A DNA stretch of 64,000 nucleotides from Phytopythium helicoides (Eukaryota; Oomycota; Peronosporomycetes; Pythiales; Pythiaceae), in the NCBI GenBank assembly GCA_024867545.1, contig JANFNE010000069.1, forward strand, positions 62,001 through 126,000, read 5' to 3'. The notes under the pieces were generated by a model. That model was not told the origin of the DNA, made no database searches, and saw only the letters and a program-made list of their open reading frames with translations. Below, one piece after another: positions 30,702-42,855 of this stretch (position 1 is its first letter; each line of letters begins with the position of its first letter). Position numbers and translations under genes: made by a program.

Positions 30702-31898
30702 ATGTATAAGTCCTTGCTGAGACCGACGTCACTGCGGTTCATTCCGCATTCCGCCAAGCGCCACGCTCCACCTGCCTTGATGACCGCCAAGCTCTTCACG
30801 CCCGTCACGCTCGGCGGCAAGAAGGACCCGATCCAACTGCTGCACCGCGTGGCGATGGCGCCGCTAACTCGGCTGCGAACGGGCGAAAGCGGCGAGCAAA
30901 CTGCGCTGGGAGCCACGTACTACCGCCAGCGCGCGACCAACGGAGGGCTCATCATCGCTGAGGCCACCAACATCACGCCGACGGCTCGCGGCTCGTGGGG
31001 GTCGCCGGGCATTTTCACTCCGGAGCAGATTGCGGCATGGAAGCCGGTGACCCAGGCCGTGCACGACGAGGGCGGCGTCATTTTCCTGCAGCTGTGGCAC
31101 ACGGGCCGCATCTCGCACCCGCTGAACCAGCCGGGCGGCATTTTGCCTGTCTCGTCCAGCTCCAAGATGGAGAATGTGCGCGCTGGCAAGAAGATTTTGA
31201 CCAAAGAGGGACGCATGGAGCCTGTGCCACCTCGTACACTTGAGGCCAGCGAGATTCCGGGTATCGTGCGCGATTACCGCGTGGCGGCTGAGAACGCGCT
31301 GGCTGCAGGATTTGACGGCGTCGAGCTCCATGCTGCCAACGGATACCTGCTCGAGCAGTTTCTGCACGACGGGATCAACGACCGCACGGACGCGTACGGC
31401 GGCTCCGTTGAGAACCGCGCACGCTTCCTGTTTGAGGCGCTTGAGGGAATCCTGTCGAGCGTCGAGTCGAGCAAGGTCGGCATCCGGTTATCCCCGTTTG
31501 GCGGCAGCTTTGGTGACACCGACTCAGATCCCATCGCCACGTACTCGTACGTTCTTGACAAGCTGAACGCGTACGACCTCGCGTACGCCCATCTGATTGA
31601 GCCGCGAGGATACCACTTCCGCAACCCGCGCACGCCGGAGCACGGCGCAGCACGTGAGTTCCGCCGCGTGTACAAGGGTGTACTCATTACGGCCTCAGGT
31701 TTCGACCGCGACTCAGCCGTAGAAATCGTCGAGGAAGGTGCTGCGGACCTTGTCGCCATCGGCCGCAACTTCATCTCCAACCCGGACTTGGTGGAGAGGT
31801 TCAAGAAGAACGCTCCCCTCAACGAGTTCGATGTCGACACTTTCTACTTGGGTGACCACCGCGGCTACACTGACTACCCGTTCCTGAACCAGCAGTAA
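30702..31898 (+). CDS. Old Yellow Enzyme (NADPH:flavin ene-reductase)
   Basis: 398-residue FMN-dependent ene-reductase with a TIM-barrel fold, of the OYE/12-oxophytodienoate reductase family, which reduces alpha,beta-unsaturated carbonyls. Motifs in order: RVAMAPLTRLR, GLIIAEAT, LQLWHTGR, FDGVELHAANGYLLEQFLHD (His and Asn that bind the substrate carbonyl), DAYGGSVENRARF, SPFG, LITASGF and AIGRNFISNPDL (FMN phosphate binding). No introns. The start at 30702 gives a basic, Ser-rich presequence suggesting organelle import; the core family start is the methionine at 30780. The ORF is open further upstream to 30483 but that part looks non-coding. Role: detoxification of electrophiles or lipid metabolism. 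Confidence 0.93.
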   Translation: MYKSLLRPTSLRFIPHSAKRHAPPALMTAKLFTPVTLGGKKDPIQLLHRVAMAPLTRLRTGESGEQTALGATYYRQRATNGGLIIAEATNITPTARGSWGSPGIFTPEQIAAWKPVTQAVHDEGGVIFLQLWHTGRISHPLNQPGGILPVSSSSKMENVRAGKKILTKEGRMEPVPPRTLEASEIPGIVRDYRVAAENALAAGFDGVELHAANGYLLEQFLHDGINDRTDAYGGSVENRARFLFEALEGILSSVESSKVGIRLSPFGGSFGDTDSDPIATYSYVLDKLNAYDLAYAHLIEPRGYHFRNPRTPEHGAAREFRRVYKGVLITASGFDRDSAVEIVEEGAADLVAIGRNFISNPDLVERFKKNAPLNEFDVDTFYLGDHRGYTDYPFLNQQ

Positions 31899-32075
31899 GT
31901 TGATAGATCGAAACTGAGACTGTGGATCGAGCAGGCCGAGCTCAAGTGCGAAAGAGGCACATATAAAAGAGATGATTCTCTGCAAACGAGATTTTGGACT
32001 GCATCGTATTTGTCCGGTCTCATCCTTATTTGTTTACATTATGCTCTCGATCCGAGATGAGGTTCAAGAAGAATG

Positions 32076-32107
<32 letters not shown>

Positions 32108-33081
32108 GTAGCTTGAGTAAATGAGAACTGCGCCAATGAACTTAGTATCGTTCATGCTATCCCCCAACTGAGCTCATCTTTGAAAAACGATTCTGCAAGT
32201 AGATTCCATCGAATTGGTAGGTATCGACGTTGATGTAGGTGTGTGAGGGATGCAGGCTTCGCTGACTTGTTGTGGTGTTTGCATCGGTGAAGGAATCACG
32301 GAGACTTCATTACAGGCAGCTCGTGATATCAGCCATTTTGTCCTACTTTTTCTACCGCACTGCGACAAAAATTGAGTTTGTTTCAGCAGTGCCGATCGTT
32401 CTCTGTTCACAACCCAAACTCCACGCACCAGAACATCACCCGAGTGTAGAGCACGGATCAACTTCCAGCAGCGGAATCGTCACGTGCGCACAGCAATCTT
32501 AATTGATGCCTAGATCATCATAATCTTTTTAATGCTTGGTATGAACTTCGCTGTTTTACTCGTGCTCCAACTACCTCATCGAGGCGCAGCCCCAATGCTC
32601 AGCCACCACCTCACATTCGAGCATTGCCTCGTATTGTTGGTGCTCCCGCTTCTCACTCACAATCAACGAAGCGAGCACTGGTTGTTCCATGCAAAACTTA
32701 ATCACAGCCTTTGCTTTCCGGGCGACTGCCATTCATCGCCTCAAGCTCCATCCTTCACCATCGCGCATCAAGTTGAAGTCGCCTTCAACTCGTACCTACC
32801 CGGCATCTTCCAGTACCGCGGCATCCGTTTTGCATGCGATCGTCCACCCATACAAACTCCAATACAAAAAACCGTGTCGATAACCTCCCAAAGCGCCATT
32901 TCAGCATTTTTGAATTTTCGCACCCGGCAGCTCCAAGCACAGCGCCTCGCCCGCCTTCGCCGCTCAACCGCTCGCCGCGGGCGTTTCCTCGCTTCGCCAC
33001 CTCAGCCCGCGGGCTTCGGACGCTGCCAATCAGCATTTTGACGCGCTTCCGGCCGCGAAATGGCGAGATTCTGAGGTCAAA
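31899..33081. other. Intergenic with a 26-nt poly-A run
   Basis: Holds a run of 26 A at 32076-32101, about 180 bp after the OYE stop, then sequence without a supported gene. ORFs here have no domain and no codon pattern matching neighbours. Confidence 0.5.
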
Positions 33082-35711
33082 ATGAGCGAAAAAGCCGTAG
33101 ACGAGACGCTGGTGCTCGCGCGCACCAACGCGCTGCTCGCGCGCCTGGGCTTTGGGGACCGCGCCTTCTCTCGTGCGGCTGACCTTGTGGCCAGCGTGTC
33201 ATCCATGAGCGTCGCGCTGTACGAGAAGCTCTTCCAGTTCCGTCTGCCCGACGTCGTTCGAGTGCCGAGGACGCTACAGGATTACGAGCATAACGCACAG
33301 CTCGTGGTGGACGCGCTCTCTGGCGCGATGCTCGACCCGGAGGAATTGGAAGCGAGCAGAGTTAGCAGTGCTCCTGCCAAGCTGTCGGGAAAGAGTCTGT
33401 GTGGAGGAGACTGCCAAGCTATCCTGAGGCTGGTCGAGATGCTCGAGGGCGTGTATGATATTCTCTACGACGATGACAGGCGTGTTTCGCGGTGGGAAGC
33501 TACCAGTACCAGAGAGGCATACTGCACGGCAGCAAGAAATGTTTCAGGCAGCTTCTCAGTTGAAGGAGGCGAAGACAACAAAGACAACAGGTCGTGCTGC
33601 CAAAGCACCATCAGGACGAACAGGACGAAAGATAGAGAAATCTAGGCGTGGATACGAAGGAGGTCGAATCCAGTGACATGGATAGCGATTATGGTAGCGA
33701 CCCACTTCATCGAAGGTCGCATCGAACGACCGAGCGGAGAGATGTCAAAGCCTCTCGGTTGAACGCGAGCAGGGCAAGAAATGATCCAAAACAAGCCGAA
33801 ATCCGAAGCGGTGGTGTTGTACGCCAGCACTCTGCATCTGGTCGATCTCGACCATCGTTTTCCGCGTCATCATCTTCATCGTCGGCAGCTTCATCTTCGC
33901 CAACACATCACCGGTTAGCGCAATCTCTCGTTACTGCGAACTCGCGTCAGAGGGTTGAGAAGCTGTCGAGATCGACTTCGTCGGTAAAATCGCTCAAGAA
34001 AAAAATGTCAGCTTCTGAACACCGAGATCACGTACAAGCCATGGCCATGCACGAAGACGGCGCTTCAACTCAAGTTTACTCTGCCACTCATTCTGTCCGT
34101 ATGGTGCCAAAGACAAACGATACTCTGAACGACTTGTTTCAAACAAAGAAGTATGGACGATTTGTCGGATCTAACGCTGCTACATCTCCATCAACACGAA
34201 TCCAAGGTGCCTCAAACAAAATGGATAAGCGCGGAGCAAAAAACCTCTCGTTTGGAGACGTATCTTCTGTCTCGATTGCGAGCGAGATCAGTCGACACTT
34301 TCTAGAAGAAGGAACAGATCTAGCAAAAACCTTTTCAGCATTGAGTGTGACTAGTCCGCGTTCGGAGCACTCGTCCAGAATATCGCACTCTGATAACGAG
34401 GATCCTGTCAAGCCTGAAAAGAAAGCTATTGAGCATCCAGGTGCATCACGGTCACGTTCCATGAATCCTAACCAACAAGAAGCAGCGGCAGAAACTGAAG
34501 ACCTACACGAGCCTCCTGGTTACGATGACATGGAGATCGAGAATATCAATGAGAATACCGAAGGTCAGTCGCCAGCGAGTCCATCAGCAAAGACGGCGAA
34601 GAGGGGTGAGGATGACGAGAGCCAAGCCGTAGATCCCTCAATCTCCCTTCATGGCCCAAAATCTAACTCTGTGAAGAATCCACTCTATCCATTGCTTCCC
34701 GGTGCTAAGCGACGAACAGGAACATCGAAATCGGAAGCCGAATACCTGCGATACAAGTTGACTCTCAAGAATCATCTTCAGGATTTACGCCAGGTGAGCA
34801 TGCGTGAAGGATGTGTATCCCATGACGCGGGTGGTTACTGACAAGTGCTGTCGTAATTTGTGGTACCAGCGAGAATACTGCCAAAGGAAACATATGGAGA
34901 GAGCGTATCGAGCCGGCGAACACACGGCAAACGTTGACAAGGTGACTCCTCATTATTCCGGCAGTTCCGAGTCGTAATCTGACTATAGATGCTCCAACAG
35001 ATTCGCGCTCGCCGGTTCGCCCAGGACATTCGCCTTCAGAGGATTGCGATCGGCTTGGAAACCAAGGAAGAGGAAGAGAAGCAGCTTCGCCGAGCCATGC
35101 ATCACTTACTTGATCTAGAAAAAGAAAAGCTCCGCGAGGAGCATCGCGTGACAACAACTATGCTGAAGCAGATCCAAAAAGATCACCAAGAGCGCGAGGA
35201 AGCTTTGGAGACATTGTACGTGGAACTTATTGGACGTTGGTAGGCTTGATAGCGTACTCACATTTCTGTTGTCGACGACAGCTATGCAAACCAGATTCGT
35301 TTGGTCCGAGAGAAGACAACGCGCGAAGCCAAGGAGCGCGAGCTCATGGAGAAGGCGCACCGTCAAGCGTCGGAGCAGATGATGCGGGAGATGCGTCGAG
35401 AGCGCGAGTCTCAGCTCGTTGCCCTTTTGCAGGAGAAGCAGCAGCTGGAAGAGGCACGCAGATTCCGCCAGGCTACGCACATGGCGCAGCTACTCGAGCG
35501 AACAGACCAACAATCTGTCGAGCGCACAGATGCATTCTATGCGGCAGCTACGAAGGCGCGACAGCGTCGAGAGCAATCACGATCGTCGCCAACAATCACG
35601 CGGAGACACAAAGAGACGGAGTTGGCGTACGCCAAATCAAGGCTCAAAGCGAAGGCCTCGGCCTCCAAGGCACGGTCTACAACACTGAAGAACTCTACTC
35701 GCGTGTATTGA
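33082..35711 (+). CDS. CEP95: CEP95-like centrosomal/basal-body coiled-coil protein
   Basis: Multi-exon gene. The N-terminal exon encodes a CH-like helical domain (LARTNALLARLGF, MSVALYEKLFQFRLP, YEHNAQLVVDALS, GDCQAILRLVEMLEGVYDIL) matching the CEP95/CCDC45 start. A long Ser-rich middle exon (to 34793) precedes 34870..34941, 34989..35215 and 35282..35711, which keep phase and encode a highly charged coiled coil (REYCQRKHMERAYRAGEH, ARRFAQDIRLQR, KEKLREEHRV, TREAKERELMEKAH). CEP95 proteins sit at centrosomes or basal bodies. The join between the first and middle exon (about 33450-33680) is unresolved: three successive frames look coding (33082.., 33455.., 33648..), so one or two introns, possibly very short, or frameshifts lie there. 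Ends 48 bp from the convergent CLC gene. Confidence 0.75.
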
Positions 35712-35759
35712 AACCTCCCGATGATGCAAACGCAACCAACATCAAAAATCTCTATGGCG

Positions 35760-38245
35760 CTACAACGTGTACTTGCGAGCACGGGCTAGTAAGTCTGAAG
35801 CATGAATGACGCCGAGTAGTTTCCCGCGCGCAGTCACAAATAGTTGCGGGCACTTGTGCACAGCAATCAAAAGAACAGCATGGCTAGCTGCGGTGTCTTG
35901 ATGCACATGGAAGTTTTCCAAGTCTAGTTGGAGCAGCCCGAGTGCAACGAGATCCACTGGCACTGAGTCCTCTGATTGCGATTGTGATAGAGCGGCTCGC
36001 TGCTCTCTATCCAGTATGAGCGAGTGCTCAGATCGGGTACGGCCGCGTAATCCTTTGCTTACCGTTAGGCATCGCTCCCAGGCGTGAATGAGTGCCTCCA
36101 ATTCATCTCTCTCGGCTACACCAAGCAAGATGTTGGTCTTGTCATTATCAACGACTGGGAATACTTCGATGTCGCGTCTAGCATCTTGGAGTAGACGTCT
36201 CAACGATACTAGGGTTTGGCAGCGAGACAGCTGTGGAGGCAGCGCGTCGCTCATCAGGTCCCTTGCAGAAAGCTGGTATGATCGTTGCTGCGTGAGCGTG
36301 GGCCACTGCGGAAGCTTCTTTTGCCGACTGATGGTTTCATACATATCAAGCGAAAAGAAGAGTGCGACCGAGCGGCCAACAAGTACGCACAGCAGTACTG
36401 GCACCATGTAGCTAAGCTGGCTTGTCAGCTCAAAGACAATGACAGCGATACTCACGGTGCCGGTGACTCCTGCTGTAAAACTTGCAGCGCCAACCACAGC
36501 ATATCCACCAGCCAGCTGGCTGCCCCCGCCAATGAACGCGACGATCTCTCCAAACAATCGACCGATAGCAGCGCCAACAGCGAACACTGGAGTCACAATT
36601 CCACTGGGGACCATGACTGTTGCACTGATTGCAGTCGAAAAGAACCGGACGCACGTATACGCGAACAGATTGAGCGCAAGCGAAGGTGACGTCCAGGAGG
36701 CTCCAATTTCACTTGCTGTTGTCGTTCAGACGATAACCCATTAGAACAGAGAGCAGCAATCGAGTAGTGTACCAACTTACCAAGATGGTTTGAATCGTGA
36801 CTAGTCAGGTTGCTGGTCGAGAACATGTCGTCAATGACCTGGTGTTGAGATAGCATCATAAAGCTGCCAACTGGGAACTCGATGAGGGAGAACAGCAATG
36901 CAACCGACGCTGCATACACAAACGGCGAGAATGATCGCGCAGACGGGAATCGAACAAACACAATTTCTTCTAGAAAACGAGTCTTGAGCACCGAGACAAC
37001 TCGGAACGCCCGCACGAAAACCGCAGCCAGGACACCACAGATGAGCGCAAGCGCAAGGAAGAATATGAATTCGTACGACTCGTACGGAAGCGCACGAAAA
37101 GAGGTAGTGAATAGCGAGACGGAGTTGCTTCGCAGCAGCGTGCTGAGTGAGCGAAAGACAACTACGCCGACCACTGAGGAGAAGAAAGCGCGCCAGTAGT
37201 TGCTCGTGACGTAGTAACTCGTCGTGACCTCAATACTGAACAGCACCCCACCGATTGGCGTACCAAATGTCGCTGTGACCCCCACAGCACATGCCGCTGA
37301 CAAAACGTGGTGTGTCAAGTCTTCCGAGTCGCGAATCTGGCGAAACAGCGGTAGCCGAAGCAACTGGCGAGCGATGATGCAGCTCAGATGTACGAATGGG
37401 CCTTCTTTCCCGATAGACAGACCGCTTCCGAGCGCAAACACGAGTCCAAAACATTTCGCGACCATTGCTCGAGCTGAGAGGTAGTTGGGGAACGGGAACC
37501 CTCCGAGGATGCTACGCATCTCGGGGATGCCCGAGCCTGCAGCATCCGGACACACCAACCACGTGCTAAGCACGCCAAGCAGCAGAATGACAACTCTGTA
37601 CGAGACATAGAGCAGGTAATCGGAAATCCAGCCGCCACCAAGCGACGTGAACACCGCGCGCCAGTGGGTGACGAGCTGCACGCCGTTATCGATGCTCCAG
37701 GCAACGATCGACGTTGTGACACCAAGCAGAAGCAGCAGCACCCACGAGCTGTCTGCGAACGAGCACGCGAGCTCCCAGAAGTGGTCTCTCTCAAACCCTG
37801 CAGTCCTCGACCTTCCCGTCGCGGTCAGCAGCGCCTGTCCAAGCGGCGCGTGCGCGTCGTCTTCCTCGTCCAGCGCGTCTTCCTCGCTTGCGTCCTCCCG
37901 CTCGGGCTCGTCGGCCGTGTTGACCACCTTGTACTGCATCTTGAGCCTTCTCTGCGGCCTCCGGTCCCTCCCACCGCCGCCATCCAGCGCTTCGTCCGCC
38001 ACCCAGCCGAACACCGTGGCCCAGACCGACTTTTTTGCTGGTAGCGCCGCCACGTCCTCCATCCTCGGCATGTCCAGCGCCGCATCGCCGCCCGGAGAAA
38101 CGGGAGCGCGCTGGGCCTCGGGACTTCCACAGCCGCTCGAAGAGCTCGAACTCGGCGAGTCGCACGCGCCGCCGCCGTCCTGCAGGCTCCCGCGGCGCCG
38201 TCGCGAGCCCGCGGAGCCAGGCGCCACCTCCCCCGCCCCGCTCAT
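35760..38245 (-). CDS. CLC-family chloride channel
   Basis: Two exons, complement(35760..36715, 36781..38245), 806 residues. Long acidic, Ser-rich cytoplasmic N-terminus, then the CLC membrane domain: GSGIPEMRSIL, GKEGPFVHLSC (with the gating Glu), GTPIGGVLFSIEV and PSGIVTPVFAVGA (chloride-binding loops). The C-terminal half carries two CBS domains (starting near SARDLMSDALPP and ending LLGVIHASDLLARARKY). Where CLC proton/chloride exchangers have a second Glu after the SIE/SLE motif, this protein has Val, which is the channel-type pattern. It is therefore probably a plasma-membrane chloride channel rather than an endosomal exchanger (inference). Confidence 0.93.
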
Positions 38246-39119
38246 GCTCGACTAACGTAAATCGGCGGCAAAAAGCCGGCGGCGCTCAGACACCGGTATA
38301 ATACCGGTATGGAGGTTTCACCTGTCGAATCTGATAGATCTGAAGCGCGATCCTGTCAACTTCAACATGGTCGGGCGCGGTGGGTTCCATGTCATGCCCA
38401 CGCGCCTAAAGCGCCGCGTTCTTCTAGAAGCAAGCGACGGCGATGCAGTCTCCAATGGTGGCAGCTAGCTACTTTTGACATAGGAGTGGGCTTTTTCGCC
38501 TTTGCGTGATCCTTCTGCAGCCACCCACCGCGGCGACGGAAGGCTCTCGCGGAAGAAAGAAGCCTCGGCTGGAACAACAAGCACGGCTCTTGACCACTGC
38601 CGCCAGCGACTGGCGCCAGCGCGGTGGTCCTCGGATCTCAGGCGGTCAGCCCGTCTTCTTTCATGCCGCGGTCGACGTGCTAGGTGAAGAAGTTGATAAA
38701 GATGATGATTATCATGTTGGGGCCGATACAGAGAAGCGGCGGAGAGCATTTGGACGCTGTGGAAGACGCTCGCAATGCCGCGGCGCGCATCTCCGCGTGC
38801 CACTGTGCAAAAGATCGCATCAGAAGCGGCTTCGTTACCAGAAAGTGCCCATTCACTCGCCTGTCTGTAGTCCGCTACATGCGCGTGGGGCTCACCTTCT
38901 AAACTTGGGGGCGCTTCATGGCGCTGCACCATAGGAGGGAGGGGAGGCGCCATCGAAAAGGCACCGAAAGGCTCGGCTCTCATTTCCCGTTTTGGCCCGC
39001 GGCGCAAGTCGCCGCCGGCGGTCCACTGCGTCAAGCCACAAGCGCCAGAGCAAGACAGCGAGGCGAGCGACCGCCGACAGCACCGTCCCTTCGGCGGAAG
39101 AGGGACTTTGAACGACGCC
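38246..39119. other. Divergent intergenic region with ACCGGTAT palindrome
   Basis: Shared upstream region of the CLC (-) and coiled-coil (+) genes. At 38292-38308 is the perfect palindrome ACCGGTATAATACCGGT, 47 bp upstream of the CLC start codon: a candidate regulatory-protein site. Long antisense ORFs on the minus strand are shadows of the neighbouring exon. Confidence 0.45.
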
Positions 39120-40644
39120 ATGAGGCCGAGCACCAGGAGAGGACAGCAGCTCGACTCGTTCGCGTCTACGCTGGCGGCGATGGTCGTGTCTGCAGACGGG
39201 AGTGCAGGAGCTGCGGGGAGCGAGACGGCCAAGTCCAAGTGGCGAGAGTCGGCGAGCGACGTGGACGACCGAGAGGAGGAGGAAGACGACGACGACGCCG
39301 ATCGAGACAACAATGGCAGCAACTGCACCAAAGCGGTGCGCGCAGCCGCCAAGGCGGGGGCCAGGAGGCGGGGGAGCGGAAACAGGCAGCACCTGGCCCA
39401 GGCGGCTGACGCGACCAACATGACGGCGCGCTCGGCGTACTGGAAGCTGTTCGCGTCTAGAGAGTGGAGGCAGCACACGGCGGGGCTCGCGGTCGCGAGA
39501 AGAGTGTCCACGGACTCGTCGTGCGAGGAAAGCGCGGATGACAAGCGCAAGAAGCCGATGGATCCGCCCAGTAGCACTGAAGACGGCAGTGACGACGGGG
39601 AACGAAGGGAAGCAGGCGACGAGGTCGAGATGCTGCGCGAGCAGGTCGCGCTGCTTGTGCAGAACCTCGAGAAGGAGAAGCAAAGACGCACGGTCGAGCA
39701 GAATTTGATGCAGTCGGTGGGTTCCGTTCATTCCGTAGGCTTTGGTGTTGCATTCCTGACGCCTAGTGCTCCCTCAGAAAATCATCGAGCTGCAGGGCCT
39801 CATTCGCCGCAACTTGCCTGAACAACAGCGAGCGCTGGAGCGGCGGTTTCAGTCGCGTCCGTCCCCCTCCGGCTCGCGAGCTCGAAATGCTGCTGCAGCG
39901 CGGTCAGCAGCTAGAACTCATGCAAAGAGTGGAGGGGCAGGATCGACTGTGAGCCACTGCCACCACACATACCATCATCACCTCATTCATCACCACCAAG
40001 CGCGGGGATGTTCGTGTGAAACAAGCCAAAACCAGCTGTCGTGCTACGATGCAATGCTAGAGCGCTCGATGTCGATGCCCACGACGCTCGACCGGTTTCC
40101 AACGTCCAGAAGCAATAGCCCCAAGAGCAGGCTGAGCGTGGATGTGACGGATAACCAGATCACGGCCGAGCGACTGCCTTCACCAGAGTTGTCTCCATCT
40201 CGCGTTCCAAGCAAGACCACGCCCAAAAGGAGCGCAGCCGTGGCCGAGCGCATGCTAGAGGCATCCATGAAAAAGCAGGTTTGCAAGATGCGAGCACGGA
40301 TGATGACAACTGTGGCCGAGGCTGAGCGTGAAGCTGCAGCCTTGCGCACACAGTTGGCCAAGCAAATTAATGCGCATGAGCAGCGTGAGCGGCAGATGCG
40401 CCTGGAATTCCAGGTACAACTCGCAGCCGCGGACGAGCGTCAACGGCGAACGGCTCACAAGGCAGCGCAGGTGGCTCGCCAAGTGGTGCAGCTAACAGAA
40501 GAGAAACAGCAGCTCGCAGCCATGGTAAATGCCCAAGCCGAGTGCATTCGACGACTGCAATTGGCAGTGGGCGGGCGGCAAATCGTAGAGCAAGCCGAAA
40601 AGGAGGCCTGCGTCACATCTACGAGCATGCCAGAGTTGCGATGA
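39120..40644 (+). CDS. Coiled-coil protein with His-rich segment, unknown function
   Basis: Two exons (39120..39716, 39778..40644), 487 residues; splicing joins NLMQS to KIIELQGLIRRNL in phase. The start is the ATG at 39120, since the upstream in-frame codon is TTG. Acidic Asp/Glu-rich stretch, then a leucine-heptad segment (EVEMLREQVALLVQNLEKE), a His cluster (HCHHTYHHHLIHHH), a Ser/Pro-rich region, and a C-terminal coiled coil (AEAEREAAALRTQLAKQ through VQLTEEKQQLAAMV). I do not recognise the family. Confidence 0.75.
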
Positions 40645-40933
40645 GTAGGAGAGAATGGCAGATTCCGATCAGTCGGCGGAGAGAGATGCGGTCGCAAGCG
40701 CTCTCTCGGGGATGAAAGTGTCGTCTGCAGTGAGGCACAAGCTTACGTGTGGGTTATGAGCCGACAACATGGCACACCTCGGTATGGTTTGCCTTCGTTT
40801 CGACTGTGGTTGGCTTTTGATTCTGCTGGTAACGATTGTGTTGGGAACCTGGATCTGTCCATGCCACAAGGTCGAACCAGAAAATACAATAACGGCAGCA
40901 TTGGCTGGAGAGGGCGCTTTCATTCCAAACGCA
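40645..40933. other. Convergent intergenic region
   Basis: 3' ends of the coiled-coil (+) and CNOT2 (-) genes face each other across 289 bp. No feature recognised. Confidence 0.5.
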
Positions 40934-42855
40934 CTACACTTTGACGCGGATTTCGTCCTCAGTCAGCAGACCCGCCGCCAAGGCTTGCACATTCCCTGAG
41001 AACACTCGGCGCTCCCACGTGGTTGAGTCAAAGTAGATGAACTGCGGTGCTGTCGGGGAAGATGCAGGTGTTGACGCCGAACTTGACGAGCCGATACCAC
41101 TGCCAATGGACCCGGCGCTCGTACTGCTTGCAGCGAGGCCCGATGTCGGGGGCGCGAGCGATGACGACGCACTCAACGCTGCCAGGCTGCTGCCGCTATT
41201 GCTACCACTACTGCTACTGCTAGCCAGCAGCGCCGCATCTGCGGCTGACGCGCGCTTCAGCCACATTTTGAGCTCTCCGTGGTACCGCCACTCGCGGGCA
41301 TACAGCTCTTGTGCCGCATAAGCTTGCAGCACATCCTTGGGCATCGAGTAAAAGATGTAGAAAAGCGTCTCGAGGTGGAACTTGGACAAATGTGTCGTCT
41401 TCAGAACAGGCGGTTGGTTGTAGTAGCACATGGGTAAAGAGTACTGCGGCTCACGCGAGAGTGGATCCTCGGACCAAGGGGATGCAAAAGTCGGATGCAG
41501 CGGCCTGGTCAATGAGCAAAGTCAGACATTCCGAGCCATGGCGCCAACCAGGTATGCATCCAGACGTACTCGGTCGAATTCAAGTTCAGCCCAAGCGAAG
41601 TTAGATCACAGCCCATAGCCAGGTTCTTCTTGGCCTCATTGCCCGGTCGGATGATCGTGTGCAGCATCCCCAACAGACCAAACTGGTTCGATGCGTCCAT
41701 GCCCTGCGCTCCGTTGGTTGGCGCCTCTTCCGGTCGTAAATGACTGAATGCACCACCTGACAAACCACCCGACAGGCTCACGCCATTGCTAGTGGGAGCT
41801 GCGGCGGCACCTCCTCCTCCAGTGCGAGCTCCAATAGCTCGTGAAGGTGCTGATGATGCTACAGCATTGTCCGACGTTGATATCGTGAAACTCGCGTGGC
41901 GCTTGAGTTCGCTGGCACTAGGCGTCGTCGGTCCCTTCTCGCTTGGACCACTGCTTGCTCCTAGAGACGAAAGTGCCGGGAAATCTTCCTTCTGAATCGT
42001 GAATTCCGTCGATTGCCCATTCCGGGATCCGGTCGACGACGACGACGCGGTGCCATCGAACCCCGCGTCAATCGTCAGCGAGTTCATCCTGCATGCACCT
42101 GCTTTTAGCCCCTAATCGAGAGTAATAGTGCAATCTCCTTGGTACGATGCCCACCTTGAGCCAAGCGCAGGGAATTCCGACATATCAGGCGCTTTGTTTT
42201 CCGTCTGCGAGGGAAATCCGCGACCTAACTCAACAACGCAGCGATGGAAAGCACCAATTAACAACGGACTCCAATCGATGCAACGCCAATGCGCGACATA
42301 CCCTTGACCACGGCGGCAAGGTGGTCGGCCGAGCTCATGCGCTGCAGGTCATGGTGAGCCATGGGCATGCCCGGTCCTGCTGCGCCAAGAAACTGCCAAG
42401 CCCGGTCAGCGGCTCCATTATCCTCGACAATGCCGACTCCATCGGTTCCCATACCGCGTTGTTTGCGCCCATGACGCCTCCAAACCCCGCCATTGCTCCA
42501 TGCAGACCGTCCGCCACTGCTCGCACTGCATCGTCAGCACAGACTCCCTCCCCACCAACGTGACGCGCAGCTTTTCCCACCTGGCATGCCCGCGCCCATG
42601 GGGTGGAACATCCCGACGCCGCTGCCACCCAGCGCCGCGCCGGGGCTTGCGCCTGGAGCCTTGGCCGAGAAGTCGTCGCGGTGGTAGTAGTACTGACTCG
42701 CATCAAAGTCCTCCTGCAGTCGCCACGTCACGTCGGCTCTCCGTCAGCGCCCCGCTCGGCGCCTCCGCCCCCAAGCAGCCGCCGCGCACCTTGTCCTCTG
42801 CCGTCTGGATGTTGTCCTTGAAGTACGCGAACTTGTCCTTGGACGGGTCGATCAT
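40934..42855 (-). CDS. CNOT2: CCR4-NOT transcription complex subunit 2
   Basis: Seven exons, complement(40934..41504, 41570..42088, 42155..42224, 42302..42422, 42455..42525, 42581..42713, 42790..42855), 516 residues, every junction in phase. CNOT2 scaffolds NOT1-NOT3 in the deadenylase complex that shortens mRNA tails. Visible motifs are the N-terminal DMSEFPALGSR and TIQKEDFPALSSLG boxes, FGLLGMLHTIIR, LAMGCDLTSLGLNLNSTEPL, HPTFASPWSEDP, LETLFYIFYSMPKDVLQAYAA, ELYAREWRYH and the closing STTWERRVFSGN of the NOT box. An Ala/Ser-rich insert interrupts the NOT box near LKMWLKRASAAD. One intron (42423..42454) is only 32 nt and is required to keep frame. The start at 42855 opens with MIDPSKDKFAYF. 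Confidence 0.88.

Noticed and set aside
32076..32101. Poly-A run as the tail of a retroposed gene
   Set aside because: It lies about 180 bp after the OYE stop with no target duplication seen; the OYE gene has no retrocopy hallmark beyond lacking introns, and a simple homopolymer is enough.
38465..39691. 408-codon minus-strand ORF opposite the coiled-coil gene
   Set aside because: Ser/Arg/Leu low-complexity text antisense to a spliced gene with clear coiled-coil heptads; no domain, and it runs through the divergent promoter.
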